Shown: positions 1 to 9,644, counted from the first letter of the stretch. The stretch is 64,000 nucleotides of DNA from JADHMP01 sp964386915 (GCA_964386915.1 CAYLUQ010000003.1:62001-126000); one strand, 5' to 3'. Program-made: numbers and translations. Notes: generated by a model from the letters alone, not told the origin.

Positions 1-73
1 CAGTATGCAGTCCAATTCCTTTAAGGCTGATACTTTCTGCTAGGGTTCTTTGTAGGTCTATTTTCTTAATCAT
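1..73 (-). CDS. lpxC: UDP-3-O-acyl-N-acetylglucosamine deacetylase, N-terminal fragment (partial, runs off window)
   Basis: Only the first 24 codons are inside the window. They read MIKKIDLQRTLAESISLKGI and then GLHT, which matches the LpxC N-terminus (QRT.. followed by GxGLHTG). LpxC performs the committed deacetylation of lipid A synthesis. Its ATG overlaps the lpxD stop codon (ATGA, 70-73), so the two are translationally coupled and co-transcribed, consistent with a lipid A operon. In Bacteroidota LpxC is often fused to FabZ; that part is not visible here. Confidence 0.85.
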   Translation of the reverse strand, partial: MIKKIDLQRTLAESISLKGIGLHT

Positions 74-1086
74 GGTTTATTGTTTTTAATTTGGGTTAGA
101 TCTTTGTCCAGTTCTGGCAAACGTTTAAAAATCGCATAGGAGCGATAAAAATCTTTATAGCCCATGGCTGGGGTTCCTTGTATATCAGTATGGTCAGGCA
201 CGTCTTTCGTCACACCCGACTGCCCTTGAATTCGGACATGATTACCTATTTTCAGATGCCCCACTATTCCCACTTGTCCGCCAATAACACAGTGGTCTCC
301 TACTTTGCTAGATCCGGCCACACCGCTTTGGGCAGCAATAACGGTATGTTTTCCAATTTCAACGTTATGGGCAATTTGAACTTGATTGTCTATTTTGGTT
401 CCGCTTCCTATTTTAGTTGCGCCAATGGTTGCTCTATCAATGGTGGCATTAGCTCCTATTTCTACATCGTGGCCAATTACAACCGTTCCCGTTTGGGGTA
501 TTTTAGCATATTGTCCACCCTTTTGTGGAGCAAAACCAAATCCGTCTGCACCTATCACGGCCCCACTGTGAATGATGCAGTTATTTCCAATTTCTGTGCC
601 GGCATAAACCACCACATTGGGGTATAAAACGGTTTGCGAACCCAAACGGACATTCTCTCCCACATAGCAGTTGGCATGAATGCAAACTCCCGCTTGAAGG
701 GTCACTCCGCTTTCAATCACAACATTAGGGCCAATATAAACATCATCTGGCAGCACCACAGAAGCATTAATGGCGGCCGAAGCGGCAATGCCTGTGGTTT
801 TCTTCTCATGAGTTTGAAATAGGGCTAAGAGTTGGGTAAAAGCTTGATAGGGATCAGGCACTCGGATAAAAGTTTGTTGCTTTGGGGTTCCTTTAAAGGA
901 ATCGGAAACAATAATGATGCTGGCCTTTGTCTTGCTTAAATAAGACTCATATTTGGGATTAGCGATAAAGGTGATTGAACCAGGGGCAGCTTCTTCTATT
1001 TTTGATAAAGTTGAAACTTCACATTGAAAATCTCCCTCCACACTTCCATTGAGATGTTCTGCAATAGTTTTAGCGGTTACTTTCAT
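70..1086 (-). CDS. lpxD: UDP-3-O-(3-hydroxyacyl)glucosamine N-acyltransferase
   Basis: 338 aa, normal LpxD length. It transfers a 3-hydroxyacyl chain from ACP to the 2-amino group of UDP-3-O-acylglucosamine in lipid A synthesis. The N-terminal uridine-binding domain (about residues 1-100) is followed by a long left-handed beta-helix of hexapeptide repeats (about 105-305). The segment HSGAVIGADGFGFAP, with the expected catalytic His and the GADGFGF signature, is present, as is the late IAHNVEIG segment. The ATG start at 1086 is followed downstream by an ATGA overlap with lpxC. The gene order lpxD-lpxC supports the assignment. Confidence 0.95.
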   Translation of the reverse strand: MKVTAKTIAEHLNGSVEGDFQCEVSTLSKIEEAAPGSITFIANPKYESYLSKTKASIIIVSDSFKGTPKQQTFIRVPDPYQAFTQLLALFQTHEKKTTGIAASAAINASVVLPDDVYIGPNVVIESGVTLQAGVCIHANCYVGENVRLGSQTVLYPNVVVYAGTEIGNNCIIHSGAVIGADGFGFAPQKGGQYAKIPQTGTVVIGHDVEIGANATIDRATIGATKIGSGTKIDNQVQIAHNVEIGKHTVIAAQSGVAGSSKVGDHCVIGGQVGIVGHLKIGNHVRIQGQSGVTKDVPDHTDIQGTPAMGYKDFYRSYAIFKRLPELDKDLTQIKNNKP

Positions 1087-1109
1087 TGCCGCAAAAATAA
1101 GAATTTAAG

Positions 1110-2336
1110 CTAAAGGTTTAGCTTTGGATAGCACAAATAATGCTTGACTTGTGGGCTTGAAAAATGGTCCATATCTAAATATTTTAAAAAATGAGCCAGC
1201 GAAACTGTTTCTTTGCCGTCTTTTATTAAAATGAATTCACTCTCTTTGGGCATATACATTTGATTGGATACACTCCCCTGAAAAATAAGCGCCTCACTTT
1301 TGGATGCACTCATGCCCTCTGCATGGAGAGCTTCTTTTTTAGCTTCAAATTGACCCTCTTTAATGGGACTAAAGTCTAACTTAATCTTTAACAAATTGCG
1401 TTGCTTTAAGCGTTGGCTAAAGTTGCTGATCAAAAAATCAGGATGGTTTTGCCAGGCTTTAATGGCCTGAAGCAGGTCACTGTCATCTAATTCTAAATAG
1501 GTTTGCAAGGCGTTTTGCTCTTCCAATAAATTGGTTTTTTGGGTTAAAAAATAATGTAAGGCTGCGGGAATTTGAACAGCAGCTTGGTCCTTTGCACTAA
1601 GGGCTCTAAAGCGTTTTAGTATTTTGACCAACATCAGTTCCGCCACCAAGCTGGTTTTGTGCAAATAAACCTGCCAATACATAGCATGGCGAGCCATTAA
1701 AAACTTTTCAATGGAATAGATGCCTTTTTTCTCAAACACCAGTTGCTCCTCTACCACATTCATCATGGCGAGCAGTCTATCTACATTAATGTTGCCTTCT
1801 GGAGTGCCGGCATAAAAACTATCCCGCTTGAGATAATCCAACCGATCAATGTCAATTTGTCCGGCAATGAGTTGGTGCATAAATTTTCGGGGATAGGCAT
1901 TGGTGAAAATGGCCAGGGCTAAATCAAGTTGTCCCTCAAATTCGAGATTGAGTTGCTTAAAAATTTGAATCGATATTTTTTCATGCGCAATATCTTGGGT
2001 AATTACATTTTCTGTAGCATGTGAAAAAGGACCGTGTCCCACATCGTGTAGAAGAATAGCCACTTGCAAGGCAAGGCTTTCATCCTCACTTATGGCTACT
2101 TTTTTTTTACGCAAACTCCCAATGGCCTTTTGCATTAAATGCATACTGCCTAATGCGTGTTCAAAGCGTGTGTGGTGGGTGCCTGGATAGACTAAATAAG
2201 ACAATCCCATTTGTTTAATGTGACGCAGGCGTTGAAAAAAGGGATGAGAAATTATTTGAAATAATAGCGGATGCTCAATGGCAATAAAACCGTAAATTGG
2301 ATCGTTTAAATAAGTGGCTTTAAAAGACTTTCCCAT
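1110..2336 (-). CDS. HD-domain metal-dependent phosphohydrolase (dNTPase-like)
   Basis: 408 aa from the ATG at 2336. A longer open frame extends to 2411 but would run into porX on the other strand, and MGKSF is the natural start. HD-superfamily residues are visible: the FEH of HTRFEHALGS near residue 60 and the His-Asp pair in LLHDVGHGPFSH near 97-98. The family (YdhJ/SAMHD1-like) hydrolyses nucleotides, often dNTPs, using divalent metal; the substrate here is unknown. It lies 23 nt upstream of lpxD on the same strand and diverges from porX with only 25 nt between the start codons. Confidence 0.88.
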   Translation of the reverse strand: MGKSFKATYLNDPIYGFIAIEHPLLFQIISHPFFQRLRHIKQMGLSYLVYPGTHHTRFEHALGSMHLMQKAIGSLRKKKVAISEDESLALQVAILLHDVGHGPFSHATENVITQDIAHEKISIQIFKQLNLEFEGQLDLALAIFTNAYPRKFMHQLIAGQIDIDRLDYLKRDSFYAGTPEGNINVDRLLAMMNVVEEQLVFEKKGIYSIEKFLMARHAMYWQVYLHKTSLVAELMLVKILKRFRALSAKDQAAVQIPAALHYFLTQKTNLLEEQNALQTYLELDDSDLLQAIKAWQNHPDFLISNFSQRLKQRNLLKIKLDFSPIKEGQFEAKKEALHAEGMSASKSEALIFQGSVSNQMYMPKESEFILIKDGKETVSLAHFLKYLDMDHFSSPQVKHYLCYPKLNL

Positions 2337-2361
2337 ATAAAACTTTAAGCAAAGATAACAA

Positions 2362-3912
2362 ATGGATCGGATCACAATTTTATGGGTAGATGATGAAATT
2401 GAATTGCTCAAGCCTCATTTTCTCTTTTTAGAATCTAAGGGCTATACGCTCACTGCCTGCAACAATGGTAGAGATGCTCTAGAACTAGTGGCCGAAAGTC
2501 ATTTTGATGTGGTGCTATTGGATGAAAATATGCCGGGCTTAAACGGATTGGAAACCCTCAGTGAATTAAAGCAAAAGAAGCCTCAACTTCCCGTCATTAT
2601 GATTACTAAAAACGAGGAAGAGCAAATCATGAATGAAGCGATTGGAGCCAAAATTGCCGATTATTTAATCAAACCCGTAAATCCAAATCAAATTTTATTG
2701 ACCCTTAAGAAAAACCTTAATCACCAACACCTCATTGCCGAAAAAACCACCAAAAACTACCAACAGGAATTTGGTAAAATTAGCCAGGAAATCAGTCAAA
2801 TTAATACCCACGAAGGGTGGGTGCAGTTTTACAGAAAAATGGTTTTTTGGGAATTGGAATTAGAAGCTTTGGAGGATACGAGTTTGTTGGAAATATTTGA
2901 ATCTCAAAAAAAAGAAGCCAATGCTCAATTTGCTCGGTTTGTTAAAACAGCTTATCCCCAATGGATGCAGGGTGACAATCCACCCCTACTCTCCCACCAG
3001 GTTTTTCAAAAAGCAGTTTTTCCCAAGCTAACCGAAGGCAAACCGCATTTGCTCTTGGTTATTGATAACTTGCGATGGGATCAGTGGCGCGTTATTGCTA
3101 AAGACATAAGCTCCCTCTATGCCGTAGAAGAAGAATCAGCCTACTACAGCCTATTACCCACCGCTACAGCTTATGCACGAAATGCTCTTTTTGCCGGCTT
3201 AACCCCCTTAGAAATTCACAAAAGACATCCACAATGGTGGCTTTTTGATGATGAAATGGGGGGCAAAAACAACCACGAAGAAAACTTGCTTGAGGACCAA
3301 ATAGAGCGATTGCAAAAAAAGATTTCGTTTAGCTACCATAAAATTACCCAACTCAAACAAGGGCAGCAACTCATCAAACAGTTAGGCAATCACACCCATG
3401 AACAGTTAACGGTAGTAGTCTATAATTTTGTTGACATGATTTCTCATGCCAAAACCGAAATGGAAATGATCAAAGAATTGGCTCCGAACAACAAAGCCTA
3501 CCGCTCCTTAACCCGAAGCTGGTTTGCCAACAGCCCCCTAAAAGCCCTTCTGCAAAAAGCCGCCTCACTTGGATTTCAACTGCTGCTCACCACAGATCAT
3601 GGCACCATCAATGTAGAAGATCCAGTAACTTTAATTTCTCATAAAGAAGCGAGTACCAACCTGCGCTACAAGGCCGCAACTAGCCTCACCTACGACCATA
3701 AAAACATTGTGGCCTGTTCTGATCCCAAGAGCTTTCAACTCCCCAGTCAACGGGTACAAGACCAATTTATATTTGCCACTTCAGACCAATATTTTGTCTA
3801 TAAAAAAGACTTTCATCATTACGCACAGTTTTATAAAAATTCATTTCAACACGGTGGTATTTCCCTAGAAGAAATGATTGTGCCTTTTGTTGTTTTGCGA
3901 CCCAGAGGATAG
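2362..3912 (+). CDS. porX: PorX-type response regulator with PglZ/alkaline-phosphatase-fold effector domain
   Basis: 516 aa. Residues 1-120 are a receiver domain with acidic pocket D10/D11, phospho-acceptor D54 (VVLLDENMPG) and conserved Lys in YLIKPVNP. The rest is a PglZ domain of the alkaline phosphatase fold, with a candidate nucleophile Thr in PTATAYARNA (266-275) and metal-ligand-like TTDHGT (410-415). This architecture is that of PorX, which regulates type IX secretion in Porphyromonas and Flavobacterium; PorX has been described as a zinc-dependent phosphodiesterase acting on cyclic oligonucleotides. No partner kinase PorY is in the window. tsaE follows 12 nt downstream. Confidence 0.93.
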   Translation: MDRITILWVDDEIELLKPHFLFLESKGYTLTACNNGRDALELVAESHFDVVLLDENMPGLNGLETLSELKQKKPQLPVIMITKNEEEQIMNEAIGAKIADYLIKPVNPNQILLTLKKNLNHQHLIAEKTTKNYQQEFGKISQEISQINTHEGWVQFYRKMVFWELELEALEDTSLLEIFESQKKEANAQFARFVKTAYPQWMQGDNPPLLSHQVFQKAVFPKLTEGKPHLLLVIDNLRWDQWRVIAKDISSLYAVEEESAYYSLLPTATAYARNALFAGLTPLEIHKRHPQWWLFDDEMGGKNNHEENLLEDQIERLQKKISFSYHKITQLKQGQQLIKQLGNHTHEQLTVVVYNFVDMISHAKTEMEMIKELAPNNKAYRSLTRSWFANSPLKALLQKAASLGFQLLLTTDHGTINVEDPVTLISHKEASTNLRYKAATSLTYDHKNIVACSDPKSFQLPSQRVQDQFIFATSDQYFVYKKDFHHYAQFYKNSFQHGGISLEEMIVPFVVLRPRG

Positions 3913-3920
3913 TATTTTTG
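3913..3920 (+). promoter_or_regulatory. Candidate Bacteroidota -7 element (TATTTTTG) for tsaE
   Basis: The sequence TATTTTTG fits the Bacteroidota -7 consensus TAnnTTTG and starts immediately after the porX stop codon. It lies 4 nt before the tsaE ATG, so a start site about 7 nt downstream would give an almost leaderless mRNA. No clear -33 TTTG is seen inside the porX end. Confidence 0.45.
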
Positions 3921-3924
3921 CACC

Positions 3925-4338
3925 ATGAAACAAACCTATGCGGTCACAGATATTGAAGCGATAGCCAAAACACTTTTGGCACATACTACCCATAAAATCA
4001 TTCGGATTGATGGGCCTATGGGAGCTGGAAAAACTACCCTCATCAAAGCCATTTGTCAAGCATTGGGCGTAAAGGAAACCATATCAAGCCCTACCTTTTC
4101 TTTGGTAAACCAATATCAAGCGAATGTTGACACTGTCTTTCATTTTGATTTTTATCGCATAGAAAATCAGGATGAAGTAGCTGATATTGGCATTGAAGAA
4201 TATTTTGAATCGGGAGGGTATTGTTTGTTGGAATGGGCTGAAAAAATTGAATCCCACCTTCCTCTTGCCTATGACCATTTTGAAATTGAGGTAATACGTG
4301 ATACACAACGTTGCCTTACAAAAAAAGAAAGCAAATGA
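3925..4338 (+). CDS. tsaE: tRNA threonylcarbamoyladenosine biosynthesis ATPase TsaE
   Basis: 137 aa, typical TsaE length. The P-loop GPMGAGKTT is at residues 30-38, followed by the family's SSPTF segment and Walker-B-like HFDFYRIE. TsaE is the ATPase that supports TsaB/TsaD in making t6A37 of ANN-decoding tRNAs. It is placed directly behind porX, an arrangement I recall from other Flavobacteriia. Its TGA overlaps the ATG of the next gene (ATGA). Confidence 0.95.
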   Translation: MKQTYAVTDIEAIAKTLLAHTTHKIIRIDGPMGAGKTTLIKAICQALGVKETISSPTFSLVNQYQANVDTVFHFDFYRIENQDEVADIGIEEYFESGGYCLLEWAEKIESHLPLAYDHFEIEVIRDTQRCLTKKESK

Positions 4339-4706
4339 ATTTTAGTTTTTTAAAACGATTGGGGTATTATTTAGGTGGCTTTTCCGTTGGTTTAATCCTC
4401 TTAACCTTTATTTTAAGTGGAAAAAAAACAAGCTGTAACTATGGCCCCAATGCACGAGTATTAGACAATTTAAGCGAAAAACCTATTGCCATTCCAACTG
4501 CTCTTAAGGCCAAATACCACACTTTAACTGACAGCCTTGTGCAACAGCTTTTAACCAGCGGAACTGTTGATTTCTCCAAAAGCGACACCAAAAGAGATTC
4601 TTGTCGACTTTATCATATTGATGCGGCCCATAAAAAAAGTTATTTAGTAGTAGAAAATTGTGCTAAAACAGTGCGCATAGTGGACTATAAGGTGGCATTG
4701 GACTGA
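4335..4706 (+). CDS. DUF4258-like membrane-anchored protein
   Basis: 123 aa from the ATG at 4335, which overlaps the tsaE stop; an upstream ATG at 4311 lies inside tsaE. One N-terminal membrane segment (about residues 9-26) precedes a small soluble domain containing SCRLYHID and VVENCAKTVRIVDY, which resembles the DUF4258 pattern. The 3' end overlaps the convergent proline dehydrogenase gene by 22 nt. Function unknown; coupling to tsaE suggests co-expression only. Confidence 0.65.
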   Translation: MNFSFLKRLGYYLGGFSVGLILLTFILSGKKTSCNYGPNARVLDNLSEKPIAIPTALKAKYHTLTDSLVQQLLTSGTVDFSKSDTKRDSCRLYHIDAAHKKSYLVVENCAKTVRIVDYKVALD

Positions 4707-5857
4707 CGCCGCTCTATTTCTTTCCGATAAAGGTCTAACTCCCGTATTGACTGACTCATCACTGCAGTATTCTCTTCCACACGCCGCATCAAATAGGGAA
4801 TAACCTCACCTAATTCGCCGTAGGGAATATATTTTACGGCCTTATAGCCCGAGTGGGCTAAATTAAACGTAATGTGATCACACATGCCATAGAGTTGAGA
4901 AAAGAAAATATGCGGATGGTCTGGCGCTATTTGATGCGCTTGCATAAAGGAAACAACTTGTTGTACATTTTTTTCATTGTGACTGCCAAAAAATAAGGCA
5001 AAATGAGACAAGTTAGAAAGCATAAAAGTTAAAGCCTCTTCAAAATTAGCATCGGTGGCTTGTTTTGAATCACAAAGAGCAGAAGGAATGCCTTTTGCCT
5101 GAGCGTATGCGGTTTCTTTGACAAGATAGGCGCCTCGCACTAGCTTTACTCCCACTATAATGTTGTTTTTTTGCGCTAAGTTTAACAAGTGCTTCAAATA
5201 GGCCATTCGATCTTTTCGATACATTTGAACGGTAGTAAAAATCTTAGCCTCTCCTTGATTGTGAGTGAGCATGGCGGCTTCCAAAAGCTGATCTATGGCA
5301 TGCTGAAACCAAGATTCTTCAGCATCCACTAAAAGCTTGGTATTGCTCGCCAGTGCTTCTTTACAACAAATGCTAAAACGATTTTGAACATGATTCCATT
5401 GTTGGGTTTCTGTGGGAGTAAGTGGCTGCCCTACACTCACTTTTTCATAAATTGATGCAACACCAATACTGGTGGGCTTAAGTACGGAAAAACGAAAAGC
5501 GTTACTCTTTTTTCCCAATTGCAAGACCTCCAAAAATTCCTGAAGGGCTTTTTCACTTCCTACTTCAGACACACTGTTCTCAGCGGCATGGTGCACACAA
5601 GAATCAACACCATGCGCAGAGAGCTTGGCAACCAATTCTAAGGCATCTGCTTGCTTGGCGCCCCCACAAAATTGGTTGTAAATATAAAATCGAACTAACC
5701 TAGGTAAAGGCCAGTTTAAAAATAAAAAAAAGCTTGTCATTGCTTTTCCTAGCGCTATTAAAAATGGATATTGAAATAATTTAAATATAAAATAGCCACG
5801 CTTTAAATCGGTGGTGCTTTTGGAGCGATAGGCAATTTCAGTATTGGCTAGATTCAT
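4685..5857 (-). CDS. Proline dehydrogenase (FAD-dependent)
   Basis: 390 aa, the stand-alone length seen in Bacteroidota. It oxidises proline to pyrroline-5-carboxylate and passes electrons to the respiratory chain. The TIM-barrel signatures VGVKLVRGAYL (about 232-242) and, near the C-terminus, YIPYGELGEVIPYLMRRVEEN with the substrate-binding double Arg are visible. No P5C dehydrogenase domain is fused. It diverges from aroB over a 105-nt intergenic region, a pairing I recall from Flavobacteriia. Confidence 0.93.
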   Translation of the reverse strand: MNLANTEIAYRSKSTTDLKRGYFIFKLFQYPFLIALGKAMTSFFLFLNWPLPRLVRFYIYNQFCGGAKQADALELVAKLSAHGVDSCVHHAAENSVSEVGSEKALQEFLEVLQLGKKSNAFRFSVLKPTSIGVASIYEKVSVGQPLTPTETQQWNHVQNRFSICCKEALASNTKLLVDAEESWFQHAIDQLLEAAMLTHNQGEAKIFTTVQMYRKDRMAYLKHLLNLAQKNNIIVGVKLVRGAYLVKETAYAQAKGIPSALCDSKQATDANFEEALTFMLSNLSHFALFFGSHNEKNVQQVVSFMQAHQIAPDHPHIFFSQLYGMCDHITFNLAHSGYKAVKYIPYGELGEVIPYLMRRVEENTAVMSQSIRELDLYRKEIERRQSNATL

Positions 5858-5938
5858 AGCGCCAAAGCTTAAAAGTGGGATTGAAAGTAGTAAAAAAACA
5901 TTTAACCTGAATGGGGTTTAGCTCAATAAATAAATCGC

Positions 5939-5946
5939 TATTTTTG
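5939..5946 (+). promoter_or_regulatory. Candidate -7 element (TATTTTTG) for aroB
   Basis: TATTTTTG fits TAnnTTTG and sits 16 nt before the aroB ATG at 5963. An upstream GTTTAG near 5916-5921 is a possible weak -33 element at about the right distance. Confidence 0.5.
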
Positions 5947-5962
5947 TGGCACACCAACACCT

Positions 5963-7039
5963 ATGAAAAGCATTGCATCTCATCATTCTGAAGTTGTTTT
6001 TGAAACAGCAGGCCAGCAATATTTTTTGGCCCATTTGCAAGAAAAAAAGTATTCAAAGCTTTTTGTGTTGGTAGATCAACATACTAAAATACATTGTCTG
6101 CCTTCTTTTTTGGGGTGGTTTGACCCCGATCAAACCCCTCAAGCGCTAGAAATGCCAGCCGGAGAACCCCATAAACACCTCCAAACCTGTCAAATGCTAT
6201 GGGAAAAGCTTTCTGCATTAGGCGCCGATCGAAATAGTGCCCTCATCAACTTAGGAGGAGGTGTAGTGACTGATTTAGGCGGATTTGTGGCCTGTGCATT
6301 TAAAAGAGGTATTGCCTTTTATAATATTCCCACTACGCTTCTTTCCATGGTGGATGCCTCTGTAGGTGGCAAAACCGGAGTTGATTTGGGAGTCTTAAAA
6401 AATCAAATTGGAATTATACAAGAACCCGAATTGGTTTTGGTCATGCCACAATGGCTAGAAACCCTTCCCCATGATGAACTCAGAAGTGGCTTTGCTGAAA
6501 TGCTCAAACACGGTCTAATTGCTGATGTTGGCTATTGGCAGGCCCTGCAAAGTTTAAAAGCACTACAGGTAGATCAAATAACCCCCTTTATCTACAGGTC
6601 AATTGAACTAAAAAACGAAGTAGTCAAGCAGGATCCGTATGAAAAAGGATTGCGAAAAATTTTAAATTATGGACACACCTTGGGGCATGCCATTGAATCG
6701 TTTTGCTTGGCCCACCCCAAACGAAATCGCTTGTTGCACGGTGAAGCCATAGCCATTGGCATGATCTTAGAGGCCTATTTGTCTCAAGCTTTAACGGGAC
6801 TCCCCTCGAAGGCTATGGAAGCAATAAAAACGACCTTTTTAAAACATTTTGAAAAACAATTGTTTACCCAAGAAGAGCAAAAAGATATTTTGGCCTTGCT
6901 CCAGCACGACAAAAAGAACAGCAATGGAGCGGTTAATTTCGTATTGCTAGAGGCCATTGGATCACCGGCCATTGATATTGAAGTAGATCGAACCCTCTTT
7001 GCTTCAGCCTTTGCTTTTTATGCGTCTGATCTAGGCTGA
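5963..7039 (+). CDS. aroB: 3-dehydroquinate synthase
   Basis: 358 aa. Converts DAHP to 3-dehydroquinate in the shikimate pathway, using NAD and Zn2+. The NAD-binding GGGVVTDLGGFVA (about 98-110) and PTTLLSMVDASVGGKTGVD are typical. The metal ligands are visible as Glu in GFAEMLKHG, His in NYGHTLGHAIE and His in LLHGEAIAIGM. The 3' end overlaps the convergent ppc gene by 9 nt. Confidence 0.97.
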   Translation: MKSIASHHSEVVFETAGQQYFLAHLQEKKYSKLFVLVDQHTKIHCLPSFLGWFDPDQTPQALEMPAGEPHKHLQTCQMLWEKLSALGADRNSALINLGGGVVTDLGGFVACAFKRGIAFYNIPTTLLSMVDASVGGKTGVDLGVLKNQIGIIQEPELVLVMPQWLETLPHDELRSGFAEMLKHGLIADVGYWQALQSLKALQVDQITPFIYRSIELKNEVVKQDPYEKGLRKILNYGHTLGHAIESFCLAHPKRNRLLHGEAIAIGMILEAYLSQALTGLPSKAMEAIKTTFLKHFEKQLFTQEEQKDILALLQHDKKNSNGAVNFVLLEAIGSPAIDIEVDRTLFASAFAFYASDLG

Positions 7040-9619
7040 ATTTCTACTCGCATTAATGTTGCCAAACAAGGAGCGTGTAATGATGGCTTCCAACGTCTTT
7101 TTTAATTCCGCATCTGAACGACCACTATCTCGCATTTCTTGAATACTCATCAAGGCATATTGTTGAATGGTGAGCAGTGGCAACACTATTTCCTCACGCG
7201 CTTTTATAGACGCTTTTCCGGCCAATTCATTTTCCATTAGGGTGCTCATGCCTGTCACCTCAAGCAACAACTGGTGGGTTAGTTCATACTCCTGATAAAT
7301 CAATTTCCAGAAGGCACCAAATTCTTTGTCTTTTTCCATGTATTGTGTCAATTGGAAAAAGGATTTGGTCAGACTCATCATACTGTTAAACAAGAGGGTT
7401 CTAAAAAAACGAGAGTTGTTGTATAGCGATTTAACTTCTTCCCATGCGCCCTTGTCTTTGTAAGCTTTGAGTGCAGAACCTACTCCAAAAAACCCAGGAA
7501 CGTTTTGTTTTAGCAAACTCCAACTGCCCACAAAAGGAATAGCGCGTAAATCTGAAAAGACAAGCGCTGTAGACTTGCCTCTTTTGGCGGGTCTACTGCC
7601 GATATTGGTTTTGGCATAATAGGGCAAGGTAGACATCAGCTCCAAATAGGGAATGAATTTAGGATGCGATTTAAAGTCTTGATAGGCTTTATAGCTAATT
7701 TCAGCTAAGCCATTCATTGTTTGTCGATCGGTTTTTGAAAAATCGTTTTGGCCGGGTCTCAAAACATTGTTGTTGATGCCGGCACTAACCAATTGCTCTA
7801 AATTGAATTGTGAAGAATCTAAAGTGCCAAAATTAGAACTTATGGTTTGACCTTGCACAGTGAGTTGAATATCATCTGCTTGAATTTCACTTCCCATAGA
7901 GGCATAAAACTGATGGGTGTTTCCGCCACCACGCGCAGGTGGTCCACCCCTACCATCAAAAAAGGCAATGCGAATATTAAATTCTTTTCCTAAAACACTC
8001 AAGGCTTCTTTGGCTTTATAGATACTCCAATTGGCCATTAAATAGCCTCCGTCTTTGGTGCCATCTGAAAAGCCAAGCATAATGGTTTGCTTGTTACCGC
8101 GCTTTTTTAAATGGGCTTTATAAATTGAGTTTGAAAAAAGTCCGCGCATCACCTCTTCTGACTCTTTTAAATCGGTTATGGTTTCAAATAGCGGAATGAA
8201 ATCTACCGTGGGCTCTGACCAACCACAAATGCGGTGCATGGCAAACAATTGCAAGATGTTTTCTAGGGTTTGACAATTACTGATAATATAACGGTTACAA
8301 CCCCGTTCACCATTAAAACCTTGAATCTCTCTCATAATGTAGATGCTTTCCAAGGTTTGGCGGGTAATTTCATCTTCAAAAAGGGAGGGTGGAATGCTAC
8401 CCGAAAAATTGGGCAGCACAGCACAACGCTCTTGCGCATTTAATTGCTTATAGTTATCAGGTAAGTTTTGAATGTGCTTTTGACTCTCTGGATGGGAAAC
8501 AATGTTTTCAAAAACAGCATTGTGCACACGGGAATCTTGCCGAATGTCTAAACTCGCAAAATGAAAACCAAATAATTTGAGTTTATGGATTAAATCCTGT
8601 AACTCATCTGCATATAGCCCTTGGTGCTCCTTTTGAACATGGGCTAAAACTTCTTCTAATTCTTTAAGAAAAAAGGAATAGTCAAAATCTTTTACTTTAT
8701 CGGGATAAAAAAGGGAGTTAAACACCGTTTCTTCCAAATAATGAATGCGCCCCTCTACCCCGGGGAAGGTGATTTTTTTCTTTAATTTTCGCAAGTCACG
8801 ATAGTAGTTTCGCAAAATGGAAAACTGGAGACGTTTGGCTGTTTTTAGGGTTATTTCGGGTGTCACATAAGGATTACCATCTCGATCCCCTCCTGGCCAA
8901 AAACCAAAATCGAAAATGGGATTATCGAGCGCTTTTTCTTTGTAGATATGCTTTTTGAGGTAGTTACATATTTGCGCAGCTGAATGATAAAAGACGTTTT
9001 CTAAATACCAAATTAGGCTCACAGCTTCATCATAGGGAGTAGGTTTTTCCTTTTTAAAGAAAGGCGTTTTTCCCAATTGAGCCAAAAGGGTTTTGATGGT
9101 ATCTAGATCATTTTTAGCAATAGCCTTAGACAACTCATTGATGATGACCAACACATTGTCTGGATAAAATTGAGTGGGGTGTGCCGTGAGCACAATGCGC
9201 AATTTAAAGTTTTCAATGTGCTTTATTAAAGCTTCTGTAATCTGATTGTTTTCTGCCTCAGACTTTACTTGTTGCAAGGTGCCTCTACCTCCCATATCAT
9301 TCACATGGGCATAGGCAGCATCTTCAATAGCATCAAACAACACTACCTGTCTTTCTATATATTGAATAAAATGAAAGAGTAAATCAAATTGTTCTTTTTT
9401 CTTGAGTTTGGGGGTATATTGTTCAATAAAGCTTTCCACTATGGCCTTGGGAGGAAGCCCATCGGCATAGGCGCGCTTACAGTAATCAAAAAAGAGGGGC
9501 AGCAACACCGAAGTGTTTTTGATTGATTTAAAAGGAAGGGTTAAAAATAAACTGTTGTATATCTGAAAACGGGAAAGCACTTTTTGTTCAAAGCGCTCGA
9601 GTTTGGGCTTGCGATTCAT
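7031..9619 (-). CDS. ppc: Phosphoenolpyruvate carboxylase
   Basis: 862 aa, close to the usual PEPC length. Carboxylates PEP with bicarbonate to oxaloacetate (anaplerotic). Key motifs are the catalytic-His segment TAHPTQ (H147), GGDRDGNPYVT, the SDGTKDGGY segment, the glycine-rich FFDGRGGPPARGGG loop and QGQTISSNFG. The gene lies 25 nt behind the Lrp-family regulator and probably shares its transcript. No frameshift seen. Confidence 0.97.
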   Translation of the reverse strand: MNRKPKLERFEQKVLSRFQIYNSLFLTLPFKSIKNTSVLLPLFFDYCKRAYADGLPPKAIVESFIEQYTPKLKKKEQFDLLFHFIQYIERQVVLFDAIEDAAYAHVNDMGGRGTLQQVKSEAENNQITEALIKHIENFKLRIVLTAHPTQFYPDNVLVIINELSKAIAKNDLDTIKTLLAQLGKTPFFKKEKPTPYDEAVSLIWYLENVFYHSAAQICNYLKKHIYKEKALDNPIFDFGFWPGGDRDGNPYVTPEITLKTAKRLQFSILRNYYRDLRKLKKKITFPGVEGRIHYLEETVFNSLFYPDKVKDFDYSFFLKELEEVLAHVQKEHQGLYADELQDLIHKLKLFGFHFASLDIRQDSRVHNAVFENIVSHPESQKHIQNLPDNYKQLNAQERCAVLPNFSGSIPPSLFEDEITRQTLESIYIMREIQGFNGERGCNRYIISNCQTLENILQLFAMHRICGWSEPTVDFIPLFETITDLKESEEVMRGLFSNSIYKAHLKKRGNKQTIMLGFSDGTKDGGYLMANWSIYKAKEALSVLGKEFNIRIAFFDGRGGPPARGGGNTHQFYASMGSEIQADDIQLTVQGQTISSNFGTLDSSQFNLEQLVSAGINNNVLRPGQNDFSKTDRQTMNGLAEISYKAYQDFKSHPKFIPYLELMSTLPYYAKTNIGSRPAKRGKSTALVFSDLRAIPFVGSWSLLKQNVPGFFGVGSALKAYKDKGAWEEVKSLYNNSRFFRTLLFNSMMSLTKSFFQLTQYMEKDKEFGAFWKLIYQEYELTHQLLLEVTGMSTLMENELAGKASIKAREEIVLPLLTIQQYALMSIQEMRDSGRSDAELKKTLEAIITRSLFGNINASRNSA

Positions 9620-9644
9620 TCTTTAGTGGCGTACAAATTGGGAT

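Noticed and set aside
178..627. 149-codon plus-strand frame inside lpxD
   Set aside because: It is the antisense shadow of the hexapeptide repeats of lpxD and has no promoter or recognisable protein character.
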